DNA of 64,000 bases. Source: Streptomyces katrae. Lineage in GTDB: Bacteria > Actinomycetota > Actinomycetes > Streptomycetales > Streptomycetaceae. The position numbers were made by a program, and so were the translations under genes. The stretch spans positions 2,108,001 to 2,172,000 of the forward strand of contig NZ_CP020042.1 of the NCBI RefSeq assembly GCF_002028425.1. Direction: 5' to 3'. Positions within the stretch are counted from its first letter, which is position 1, and the number at the start of each line of letters is the position of its first letter. Below the pieces are notes generated by a model that saw only the letters and a list, made by a program, of their open reading frames with translations, had not been told where the DNA came from and did no database searches. This document shows positions 17,828 to 24,872 of this stretch, piece after piece.

Positions 17828-17850
17828 AACCTACCAAACACTTGTTAGGG
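17828..17850. promoter_or_regulatory. Divergent promoter/operator of the steroid locus, copy 2
   Basis: The palindromic core CCAAACACTTGTTAGG (17834-17849) is the reverse complement of the site at 8359-8374 with one difference. A leftward -10-like TAGGTT occupies 17828-17833 on the minus strand. The core sits where RNA polymerase would bind for both the IpdF-like SDR and fadE30. Two near-identical sites only in front of the two divergent steroid blocks support control by one regulator. Confidence 0.78.
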
Positions 17851-17875
17851 AAGGCACGAAGGAGGCGGACGGCTG

Positions 17876-19021
17876 ATGGATCTCGACCACTCCCCCGGGG
17901 TGGCGGCCTTCCGGGCCGAGGCCCGGGCCTGGCTGCACGAGCACGTGCCGGACGTCCCCCTGCCCTCACTGGAGACGCAGGAGGGCTTCGCGGCGCACCG
18001 GGAGTGGGAGGCGCAGCTGCACGCCGCCCGCTGGTCGGCGGTGTCCTGGCCCGAGGAGTACGGGGGCCGGGGCGCGGACATCGAGCGGTGGCTGGTCTTC
18101 GAGGAGGAGTACTGGGCGGCGGGCGCCCCCGGCCGGGTCTCGCAGAACGGCATCAGCCTGCTGGCCCCGACCCTCTTCGACCACGCCACGCCCGGGCAGC
18201 GGGCGCGGGTGCTGCCGTCCATGGCGAGCGGCGAGGTGATCTGGGCGCAGGCCTGGTCGGAGCCCGAGTCGGGGTCTGACCTGGCCTCGCTGAGGTCCCG
18301 GGCGGAGCGCACCGAGGGCGGCTGGCTGCTGTCGGGGCAGAAGACCTGGTCCTCGCGGGCCGCCTTCGCCGACCGGGCCTTCGGCATCTTCCGCAGCGAC
18401 CCGGGGGCCGCGAAACCGCACCAGGGGCTGACCTACTTGATGTTCGACCTGCGCGCCCCGGGCGTGACGGTACGGCCCATCGGCCGCCTCGACGGCAAGC
18501 CGGCCTTCGCCGAGCTCTTCCTGGACCGGGTGTTCGTCCCCGACGAGGACGTGATCGGGGAGCCCGGGCAGGGCTGGCGGATCGCGATGTCGGCGACCGG
18601 CAACGAGCGCGGGCTGACCCTGCGCTCCCCCGGCCGGTTCCTGGCCGCCGCCGGCCGGCTGGCCGCCCTGTGGCGGGAGCAGGGGGACCCCGCGGACACC
18701 GCACTGCGCGACCGGGTCGCGGACGCGGTGGTGGGGGCGCGCGCCTACGAGCTGTTCACCTGGGCCGGGGCCACCCGCTTCGCGGCGGGCGGGGAGATCG
18801 GCGCCGAGTCCAGCCTGAACAAGGTGTTCTGGTCGCAGTACGACATCGCCCTCCACGAGACCGCCCTGGACCTGCTGGGCCCGGACGCGGAGCTGGCGCA
18901 GGGGCCGTGGGCCGAGCCGTGGGTGTTCTCGCTGGCCGGTCCGATCTACGCGGGGACGAACGAGATCCAGCGCGACATCATCGCCGAGCGGCTGCTCGGC
19001 CTTCCGAAGGGCCGCCGCTGA
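17876..19021 (+). CDS. fadE30: Acyl-CoA dehydrogenase, FadE30-like
   Basis: A 381-residue flavoprotein. Motifs are QAWSEPESGSDLASLRSRAE (FAD/substrate loop), WSSRAAFADRAF, and the C-terminal YAGTNEIQRDIIAERLLGLP. In mycobacteria FadE30 is the first dehydrogenase acting on HIP-derived CoA thioesters. GAAGGAGG lies about 10 bases before ATG 17876. It is transcribed away from the IpdF-like SDR/KstR2-like block from the shared operator region and overlaps the next ACAD gene by one base (TGATG). Confidence 0.85.
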   Translation: MDLDHSPGVAAFRAEARAWLHEHVPDVPLPSLETQEGFAAHREWEAQLHAARWSAVSWPEEYGGRGADIERWLVFEEEYWAAGAPGRVSQNGISLLAPTLFDHATPGQRARVLPSMASGEVIWAQAWSEPESGSDLASLRSRAERTEGGWLLSGQKTWSSRAAFADRAFGIFRSDPGAAKPHQGLTYLMFDLRAPGVTVRPIGRLDGKPAFAELFLDRVFVPDEDVIGEPGQGWRIAMSATGNERGLTLRSPGRFLAAAGRLAALWREQGDPADTALRDRVADAVVGARAYELFTWAGATRFAAGGEIGAESSLNKVFWSQYDIALHETALDLLGPDAELAQGPWAEPWVFSLAGPIYAGTNEIQRDIIAERLLGLPKGRR

Positions 19022-20064
19022 TGCGCTTCCTGCCGACCGGGGAACAGTCGGAGTTCGCCCGCACCCTGCGCTCCCTGCTGGGCGCGGCGCAGGTCCCGGC
19101 GACGGTGCGGGCCTGGGCGGCCGGGGACCACGGGCCCGGGCTGGCCCTGTGGTCCCGGCTCGCCGGTACGGGGCTGTGCGCGCTGGCCGCGCCGGAGGCG
19201 TACGAGGGGCTGGGGCCGCTGCCGGTGGAGCTGGCGCTGGGCTTCGTGGAGCTGGGGCGGGCGGGGGTGGCGGGGCCGGCGGTGGAGACGGCCGCGGCGG
19301 TGGTGCTGCTGAGGGAGCTGGCCGGGCACGGGGAGGAGGCTCCGGCGAAACGCTTCCTCCCGGGCCTCCTCACGGGCGACACCCTGGCCACCCTGACCCT
19401 GCCGGGCGGCTCCCCGTACGCCCTGGACGCGGACGCGGCGGGGTATTGCTTCAGGGTGGCGGGGGCGGCTCCGGCGTCGGCGTCGGAGTCGGCGGAGCTG
19501 TGGCTGGCCCCGGGGTGGGAGGAGCGGCTGGGCTCCCTGGATCCCGCGCGCGGGCTCGGGGTTCCGGCGGCGGGCGGGGAGCTGCTGGCGGCCGGTCCGG
19601 CGGTGTCGGCCGCCGCCGACACGGCCGCACGGTGGGCGCGGCTGCTGACGGCGGCCCAGTGCCTGGGCCTCGGCGAGGCACTGCTGGCTCGCACGGTGGA
19701 GTACGTGAAGCAGCGCACCCAGTTCGGGGCGCCGATCGGCAGCTTCCAGGCCGTCAAGCACCGGCTGGCGGACACCCTGCTGGACCTGGAGTTCGCCCGG
19801 CCGCTGCTGTGGGCGGCCGCACTGTCCCTGTCGGACGGGGACGTCGCGGCGGCGAAGCTGACCGCCGGCGAGGCGGCGTACGCGGCCGCTTGCACGGCCC
19901 TCCAGCTGCACGGCGCCGTCGGCTACACCGAGGAGCTGGACCTGTCCCTGTGGCTGCGCAAGGCCCGGCCGCTGCGCGACGCCTGGGGCGGGCCCTCGCA
20001 GTGCCGGGCGGACGTGATCCGCAGCCTGCCTCAGACGACGGCCACGCGCAGGGTGACCACGTAG
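19021..20064 (+). CDS. Acyl-CoA dehydrogenase-like protein, possible FadE partner subunit
   Basis: A 347-residue ACAD-fold protein, shorter and more divergent than its neighbour. FAD-contacting RTQFGAPIGSFQAVKHRLAD is clear, and the C-terminus has LQLHGAVGYTEELDLSLW, but the usual catalytic Glu region is not obvious. Steroid-type ACADs in actinobacteria are often heteromers of an active and a degenerate subunit, so it may be a FadE33- or FadE31-type partner of another subunit. It is translationally coupled to fadE30. The last 34 bases overlap the convergent methyltransferase gene. Confidence 0.75.
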   Translation: MRFLPTGEQSEFARTLRSLLGAAQVPATVRAWAAGDHGPGLALWSRLAGTGLCALAAPEAYEGLGPLPVELALGFVELGRAGVAGPAVETAAAVVLLRELAGHGEEAPAKRFLPGLLTGDTLATLTLPGGSPYALDADAAGYCFRVAGAAPASASESAELWLAPGWEERLGSLDPARGLGVPAAGGELLAAGPAVSAAADTAARWARLLTAAQCLGLGEALLARTVEYVKQRTQFGAPIGSFQAVKHRLADTLLDLEFARPLLWAAALSLSDGDVAAAKLTAGEAAYAAACTALQLHGAVGYTEELDLSLWLRKARPLRDAWGGPSQCRADVIRSLPQTTATRRVTT

Positions 20065-20756
20065 GACTCCTCGACCGTCCCGTCGGGGAAGAGCTCCAGC
20101 AGCCGCTCCCGCTCGGCCCCGGTGAACTCCCGGGTGCCGGGCTCCCCGAGGAGGAGGAAGGCCGAGTGGCTGGAGAGGTTGGCGAGGTGCGCGTCGAGCG
20201 GGATCCGGCGCGACCAGCGGACCTCACGGGTGGTGAGGCCCAGCTCCTCCGGGTCCTCCCGCGGCTGGAGGCCGGCGGGGGCGCCGAAGAGCTTGGCGAT
20301 CCGCTCGTCCTGCTCGGCGATCCAGGGGACGGACAGGTCCAGGTCGTTCCACCAGAGCGCGAGGGCCCCGCCCGGGCGCAGCACGCGGCGCGCCTCGGGG
20401 ACGGAACGGGCCGGGTCGGTCCAGTGCCAGGCCTGGGCGTAGGTCAGGAAGTCGAGGGAGCCGGAGGCCAGGGGGAGGCGGTCGCCGTCACCGCGCACGA
20501 TCGGGATCCCGGGGTGCGCACGGCGGAACTCGGCGGCCATGCCGTCACCGGGCTCCACCGCGAGCACGCGCGCCCCGCGCGCGTGCAGCAGGGCACTGGC
20601 GATCCCGGTCCCGGCGCCCACGTCGGCCACCCGGGCCCCGCGCAGGCCGGCCCCGGCGAGCTCTTCGACGGCGTCGAACAGCGCGTCGGGGTACCCGGGG
20701 CGGGAGGCGTGGTAGAGGGCGGCGGCGGCATCGAAGGACCTGGCACGAGTCGTCAT
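20031..20756 (-). CDS. Class I SAM-dependent methyltransferase
   Basis: A 241-residue protein with the SAM-binding motif ARVADVGAGTGIASALL near residues 42-58, an acidic residue after beta-2 (AVEPGDGMAAEF) and the post-I segment GDGDRLPLASGSLDFLTYAQAWHW. This pattern is common in Methyltransf_11 proteins. The substrate is unknown. The gene converges on and overlaps the ACAD gene by 34 bases. Start chosen at ATG 20756, where homology begins (MTTRARSFDAAAALYHASRPGYP); no convincing ribosome-binding site is visible. Confidence 0.85.
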   Translation of the reverse strand: MTTRARSFDAAAALYHASRPGYPDALFDAVEELAGAGLRGARVADVGAGTGIASALLHARGARVLAVEPGDGMAAEFRRAHPGIPIVRGDGDRLPLASGSLDFLTYAQAWHWTDPARSVPEARRVLRPGGALALWWNDLDLSVPWIAEQDERIAKLFGAPAGLQPREDPEELGLTTREVRWSRRIPLDAHLANLSSHSAFLLLGEPGTREFTGAERERLLELFPDGTVEESYVVTLRVAVV

Positions 20757-20881
20757 CCCGTCATTCTTTCCGCCGACCGCGGCTGCTGACGATCGGATAT
20801 CCGGCGCCGTGGGCCCGGACCCGGCCGCCGGCCTCGCAGCCGCGACGCCGCCGCACGCGGCGGCGCTCGCGGCATGCCCCC

Positions 20882-21238
20882 TCAGCGGAACTCCCGCACC
20901 ACCTCGATCCGGCCCACGATGTGCGCGTTGAACTCCTCCAGCTCCCCGGCCGGCACCCACAGCTCCAGGATCGTCTCGCCGCCCGCCCGCTGGACCGGGT
21001 ACCGCTCCAGGAACGCCGAGTCCACCTCGAAGCGCGTCACGAAGCCCGCGCCGTCGTGCTTGACGTTCCAGTCGCGGGCGATCCGGACCGCGTAGTCCTC
21101 GTTCAGCACCGGATAGAAGATCGGCTGCTCCGGCAGCCGGGGCGGCCAGGCACGCCAGTCGAGGGCGCGGACCAGGTCGAGTTCGACGGGGCCGGTGGGG
21201 CGCCAGAGGGTGGTGGTGGGCTGTGCGGTGCTGGACAT
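20882..21238 (-). CDS. Conserved hypothetical protein of actinomycetes
   Basis: A 118-residue soluble protein with no catalytic motif I can name. Recognisable conserved stretches are TTLWRPTGPVELDLV, WPPRLPEQPIFYPVLNEDYA and ARDWNVKHDGAGFVTRFEV. Proteins of this kind are widespread in Streptomyces and are often labelled ADP-ribosylation/crystallin J1 in databases, a label the sequence does not support. It is a single gene between the methyltransferase and a small membrane protein. Confidence 0.75.
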   Translation of the reverse strand: MSSTAQPTTTLWRPTGPVELDLVRALDWRAWPPRLPEQPIFYPVLNEDYAVRIARDWNVKHDGAGFVTRFEVDSAFLERYPVQRAGGETILELWVPAGELEEFNAHIVGRIEVVREFR

Positions 21239-21280
21239 GCGGGCGACCCTAGGGGGCGTGGGACCGCCCGGCCACCGGAT

Positions 21281-21619
21281 TCAGCGGCGGCCGCGCCGGC
21301 GCGCCGGGCGGCGTCGGCTCCGCAGCGAGAGCCGTAGCAGCGCTGCCGTCTGGACCAGCAACAGCAGCCCGAGCCCGATCGAAACCACGACGCCGTGCCC
21401 CTCCCAGGCCGTGGCCCCGGCCCGGGCCACCCCCACCGCGGTGAGCGCGACGAGGAACCGCGCCCCGAACTCCGCCTCGGTGCCGTGCGGCACGGCCGAG
21501 CCGGCCACGAACACCGCCAGCAGCACGGGTATCCACGGTGTCCCGGGATCGCGCAGCAGCGCGGCGGCCCCGAACTCCACGGCGAGGAGCAGGAAGTTGC
21601 GCAGGAGGAATCCAGGCAT
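21281..21619 (-). CDS. Small integral membrane protein, unknown function
   Basis: A 112-residue protein with about three hydrophobic segments (FLLRNFLLLAVEFGAAALL; WIPVLLAVFVAGSAV; VVVSIGLGLLLLVQTAALL) and a strongly basic C-terminal tail rich in Arg. No family motif recognised. ATG 21619 is used; a longer reading from 21682 would cover the promoter of the tRNA-like gene and is less likely. Confidence 0.6.
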   Translation of the reverse strand: MPGFLLRNFLLLAVEFGAAALLRDPGTPWIPVLLAVFVAGSAVPHGTEAEFGARFLVALTAVGVARAGATAWEGHGVVVSIGLGLLLLVQTAALLRLSLRSRRRPARRRGRR

Positions 21620-21685
21620 GGACACATCATGCCGGGAATAACCCGGTGCGGAGTCGCCCCCGGCCCGATTAAGATCGAACACAAG

Positions 21686-21761
21686 GGCGGGGTCGTAGCA
21701 CAGAGGCAGTGCGCCTACACAGCATGGAGGAGGACGCCGGTTCGAATCCGGCCGCCCCGCC
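21686..21761 (+). tRNA. Atypical tRNA-like gene A
   Basis: A 76-base cloverleaf-like sequence. The acceptor stem is GGCGGGG/CCCCGCC, extended by a T-G pair. The D-arm-like hairpin is GCAC-AGAGGCA-GTGC, and the T-arm is a perfect GCCGG-TTCGAAT-CCGGC. It departs from a standard tRNA: five bases instead of two separate acceptor and D stem, two extra bases lie between T stem and acceptor, the anticodon stem CCTAC/GGAGG has an A-G mismatch, position 33 is C, and the nominal anticodon is AGC. A -10-like TAAGAT (21670-21675) lies 10 bases upstream. It shares most of its sequence with gene B at 22362. Whether it is charged is unknown. Confidence 0.55.
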
Positions 21762-21823
21762 CCCCTGACTCTCCCGCCGGGAGCCGCAGGCCGCGAGCCC
21801 TGGCCGCGGGCTGCGGGCCGCGA

Positions 21824-22264
21824 TCAGCCGACCGCCCGCTTCACCAGCTCGGCTATCCGCTCCTCCACCTCGGCCGTCACCTCGGTCAGTGCGAAGCCGG
21901 CCGCCCACATCGGGCCTTCGTCCAGCCGCGCCGCGTCGCTGAAGCCGAGGGTCGCGTAGCGCGCCTTGAACTTCTCCGCGCTCTGGAGGAAGCAGAGGAC
22001 CTTCCCGTCCAGCGCGTACGCGGGCATCCCGTACCAGAGCTTGGGCGCGAGGGCCGGGGCGCTCGCCGTGACGACCGCGTGGACCCGCTCGGCGATGATC
22101 CGGTCCGCGTCCTGCATCTCGGCGATCTTCGCCAGGACGTCCCTGACCGCCGCCGCCTCCTTGTCCGCGCGCGAGCCGCGGCGCGCGGCCGTCTTCAGTT
22201 CCTGCGCGTGGTCCTTCATCGCGGCCCGTTCCTCGGCCGAGAACCCCTCGTGCGTGCTGCTCAT
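21824..22264 (-). CDS. DUF1801-family (YdhG-like) protein
   Basis: A 146-residue soluble protein. The N-terminal half is charged and helical (SAEERAAMKDHAQELKTAAR). The C-terminal half carries APALAPKLWYGMPAYALDGKV and the KFKARYATLGF segment typical of DUF1801 proteins, whose fold resembles iron-chaperone/frataxin-like domains; function is not established. GGGGGAGA lies 7 bases before ATG 22264. It sits between the two tRNA-like genes on the opposite strand. Confidence 0.8.
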   Translation of the reverse strand: MSSTHEGFSAEERAAMKDHAQELKTAARRGSRADKEAAAVRDVLAKIAEMQDADRIIAERVHAVVTASAPALAPKLWYGMPAYALDGKVLCFLQSAEKFKARYATLGFSDAARLDEGPMWAAGFALTEVTAEVEERIAELVKRAVG

Positions 22265-22361
22265 GACAGATCTCCCCCGTAGACGATCTGGATGTGCCGA
22301 CCTGAGAACGACCATAGCCCCGCCCACTGACAACGGCCCGGCGCCTAGGATGACCGGCAAG

Positions 22362-22438
22362 GACGGGGCCGTAGCACAGAGGTCGTTGCGCTTCCTTGCT
22401 CAGGAGGAGGACGCCGGTTCGAATCCGGCCGCCCCGTC
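22362..22438 (+). tRNA. Atypical tRNA-like gene B
   Basis: A 77-base relative of gene A. The acceptor stem GACGGGGC/GCCCCGTC covaries with A at position 2 (G-C there, A-T here) and position 8. The T-arm is identical. The anticodon stem CTTCC/GGAGG closes a proper 7-base loop TTGCTCA with U33 and nominal anticodon GCU, but there is no long variable arm as a tRNA-Ser would need, and position 37 is C. A -10-like TAGGAT (22346-22351) lies 10 bases upstream, the same spacing as in A. No CCA is encoded. The 3' half is overlapped antisense by the esterase gene. Confidence 0.55.
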
Positions 22439-23359
22439 CCCCGAGCCCCGCCTCCCCGTGGCCGCCACCCACGCCGCCGCCCCTGCCCGGGCCGCAGCCG
22501 CGGCCGGCAGCGGCAGGCCGAGGAAGCCGTGGAAGACCCCCGGGTGGAGCCGGACCTCGCAGTCCACCCCTGCCTCCCCCAGCCGGCGCGCGTAGGCGAG
22601 CCCCTCGTCCCGCAGCAGGTCGCAGTCGGCGAGGACGATCAGCGTGCGCGGCAGCACGGACAGGTCCGGCGCCCGCAGCGGCGAGACGTGCGGGTGGGCG
22701 GGGTCGCCGCCGTACTGGTCCCAGTACCAGGCCATGTGCGCGGCGGTGTGGAAGTACCCGCGCCCGTACACCGACACCGACTCGGAGCCCATCGAGGCGT
22801 CCAGCGGCGGGTACACCAGCAGCTGCCCCGCGACCAGCTCCGGCGCCCGCAGCGCGGTGACGGCCGCCAGGTTGCCCCCGCTGGAGTCCCCGGCCACCAC
22901 CACCCGCCCCGGGTCGCAGCCCAGCCGGTCCGCCCCGGCCCGCGCCCACAGCAGCACCGCCAGCGCGTCGTCGGCCGCCGCCGGCCAGGGGTGCTCCGGG
23001 GCCAGCCGGTAGCCGGCCGAGACCACCACCGCCCCCGAGGCCGCGGCCAGCTCACGGCACAGGGCGTCGTGCGTGTCGATCCCGCACATCACCCAGCCGC
23101 CGCCGTGCAGGTACACCACGAGCACCCGCCCGCGCTCCCCCGGCGCCGGGTCGTACACCCGCACCGGCACCCCGCAGGCCTCGGTGTCCCGCACGGAGGC
23201 CACCTCCGGCCCCCGCGCACCCGGCCGCTCCGTCCCGGCCGCCACCGCCGCCCGCAGGGCCGCCACGTCCCCGGGCCCCGGGAAGGCCGCCGCCATGGCC
23301 CCGCACAGCCGCCGCGCGTCCGGCGCCAGCGGGTCCCCCTTCACCCGGCCCCCGCTCAT
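22400..23359 (-). CDS. Alpha/beta hydrolase, hormone-sensitive-lipase-type esterase
   Basis: A 319-residue esterase. It has the oxyanion-hole motif YLHGGGWVM, the nucleophile elbow GDSSGGN near residue 153 and the catalytic His in LHPGVFHGF. It prefers short acyl esters by family analogy. ATG 23359 overlaps the stop of the upstream SDR (ATGA), so the two form an operon. The last 13 codons and stop (GAAGFEPASSS) are antisense to tRNA-like gene B, an unusual C-terminus that probably reflects a stop codon lost into the RNA gene. Confidence 0.85.
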   Translation of the reverse strand: MSGGRVKGDPLAPDARRLCGAMAAAFPGPGDVAALRAAVAAGTERPGARGPEVASVRDTEACGVPVRVYDPAPGERGRVLVVYLHGGGWVMCGIDTHDALCRELAAASGAVVVSAGYRLAPEHPWPAAADDALAVLLWARAGADRLGCDPGRVVVAGDSSGGNLAAVTALRAPELVAGQLLVYPPLDASMGSESVSVYGRGYFHTAAHMAWYWDQYGGDPAHPHVSPLRAPDLSVLPRTLIVLADCDLLRDEGLAYARRLGEAGVDCEVRLHPGVFHGFLGLPLPAAAAARAGAAAWVAATGRRGSGDGAAGFEPASSS

Positions 23360-24084
23360 CGCGCCGTCATCCCCCCGTCGACCACGAACTCCGCGCCCGT
23401 GACGTACGAGGAGGCCTCCGAGCACAGGAACAGCACCAGCTCCCCCACCTCCCCCGCGCGCCCCATCCGCCCCAGCGGCACGTGCGACCAGTCCCGCCCC
23501 TCGACCGCTCCGGCCACCATGGGCGTGTCGATGGCGCCCGGGTGCACCGAGTTGACCCGGATCCCGTCACCGGCCAGGTCCAGCGCCGCCGAGCGGGTCA
23601 GTCCGCGCAGGCCGAACTTCGTGGACCCGTACGCCGCGTGACCCGGGATGCCGACCAGTCCGGCGGTGGAGGAGACGTTGACGATCGAGCCGCCGCCGCC
23701 CGCCCGCAGCACCGGGGCCACCGCCTGGATCCCGAGGAACGGCCCCAGCAGGTTGACCCGCAGCAACTCCTCGAAGCCCTCCGCGCTCTGCTCCTCGACG
23801 TGCGCGGTGCGCCACAGCGCGGCGTTGTTGACCAGCGCCGATACCGTCCCGAAGGCGGCCACCGCCTCCCGGACCACCCCCGCCCAGCTGCCGGCGTCGG
23901 CCACGTCGTGGCGTACGAACAGCCCCCGCTCGCCCAGTTCCGCCGCGACCGCCCGGCCCTCCTCCTCCCGCACGTCCGTCACGACGACCCGCGCCCCGGC
24001 CCGTGCGCACAGCCTGGCCTCCTCGGCGCCCTGACCGCGCCCGGCACCGGTGACGACGACGACCTTCCCGTCCAGCGAGATCAC
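23356..24084 (-). CDS. SDR-family oxidoreductase, hydroxysteroid-dehydrogenase-like
   Basis: A 242-residue classical SDR with TGAGRGQGAEEARLCARAGA, NNAA near residue 87, catalytic Ser in NVSSTAG, YGSTK and the C-terminal SSYVTGAEFVVDGG. The overall pattern resembles the 3-alpha,20-beta-hydroxysteroid dehydrogenase of Streptomyces exfoliatus, but substrate identity is inferred. GTG 24084 has GGAGG 5 bases upstream. It is co-transcribed with an esterase and divergent from a PadR regulator, suggesting an inducible ester/alcohol detoxification or catabolic pair. Confidence 0.82.
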   Translation of the reverse strand: MISLDGKVVVVTGAGRGQGAEEARLCARAGARVVVTDVREEEGRAVAAELGERGLFVRHDVADAGSWAGVVREAVAAFGTVSALVNNAALWRTAHVEEQSAEGFEELLRVNLLGPFLGIQAVAPVLRAGGGGSIVNVSSTAGLVGIPGHAAYGSTKFGLRGLTRSAALDLAGDGIRVNSVHPGAIDTPMVAGAVEGRDWSHVPLGRMGRAGEVGELVLFLCSEASSYVTGAEFVVDGGMTAR

Positions 24085-24177
24085 GTTTCCTCCCTACCGA
24101 CAGCAGGAGTTGACATCGACACGGGCAACGGCGCACGCCGACGCACCCCACCCACCCCCGCCCACCCATATACCTAA

Positions 24178-24191
24178 TAGAAATACTTCTA
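24178..24191. promoter_or_regulatory. Inverted repeat in the SDR/PadR divergent region
   Basis: TAGAA-ATAC-TTCTA is a perfect 5-bp inverted repeat in an AT-rich patch between the divergent SDR (start 24084) and PadR (start 24249) genes. PadR-family proteins usually bind such palindromes at their own divergent promoters, so it is a candidate operator. Confidence 0.5.
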
Positions 24192-24248
24192 GCAGTCACA
24201 CCCATCGGAGGGAAGGCCGTCACAGAATCCGGTCGTAGACTGCGCTGC

Positions 24249-24872
24249 GTGGCAGACGAGACGGCAGTGGAGACTCCCGGCGGGGCGGCCCGGCGCACGC
24301 TCCCCGCGACCAGCTGGGCAGTGCTCGGACTGCTCTCCTTCGGCGAGGAACTCTCCGGTTACGACCTGAAGAAATGGTCGGACTGGTCGCTGCGCTTCTT
24401 CTACTGGAGCCCTTCCTTCAGCCAGATCTACAGCGAGCTCAAGCGCCTGGAGAAGGCCGGTTACGCCTCCTCCCGGATGGTCGCCCAGGACACCGGCACC
24501 CGCGACAAGCGGGTGTACCGGATCACCGACGCCGGGATGGACGCCGTACGGCGGTGGGCGCGCGAGACGCCGGTCGACCCGCCGGTGCTCAAGCACGGAC
24601 CGATGCTGCGGCTGTGGCTGGGTCACCTGCTGGAGCCGCAGCAGATGCGTGAACTCCTCCTCCAGCAGCAGGAGTTCGCCGAGGGGATGCGGCGCGGCGC
24701 GGAGGCGGACGTCGCGGCGGCCCAGGAGGAGGAGGCCTGGGCCTACCCCACCCTCACCCTCAGGTGGGCCGAGCGGTACTACGCCTCCGAGCGCGACCTC
24801 GCGGCGGCCATGCTGGAGGACATCGAGGCCCTGAACGCGCGCCCGCGCCCGCGCCCGGACAGCGCTCCGTGA
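24249..24872 (+). CDS. PadR-family transcriptional regulator
   Basis: A 207-residue regulator. The N-terminal winged helix reads WAVLGLLSFGEELSGYDLKKW, then YSELKRLEKAGYAS and a beta-wing ending KRVYRITDAGMDAV. A long C-terminal helical region (LLLQQQEFAEGMRRGAEADV) serves dimerization, as in the Vir_act_alpha_C type. It starts with GTG; no ribosome-binding site is seen, and a -10-like TAGACT lies 7 bases upstream, so the transcript may be leaderless. Divergent from the SDR/esterase pair it probably represses, and overlapped by the vWA gene (GTGA). Confidence 0.85.
   Translation: MADETAVETPGGAARRTLPATSWAVLGLLSFGEELSGYDLKKWSDWSLRFFYWSPSFSQIYSELKRLEKAGYASSRMVAQDTGTRDKRVYRITDAGMDAVRRWARETPVDPPVLKHGPMLRLWLGHLLEPQQMRELLLQQQEFAEGMRRGAEADVAAAQEEEAWAYPTLTLRWAERYYASERDLAAAMLEDIEALNARPRPRPDSAP

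Noticed and set aside
20882..21238. ADP-ribosylation/crystallin J1 protein, as a link to the ARH operon
   Set aside because: The 118-residue sequence has no ARH metal motifs or fold elements; only the database label would suggest a link.
22362..22438. Ordinary tRNA-Ser (GCU)
   Set aside because: The loop contains GCU, but there is no long variable arm, position 37 is C and the acceptor/D spacing is wrong, so a normal serine tRNA is not supported.
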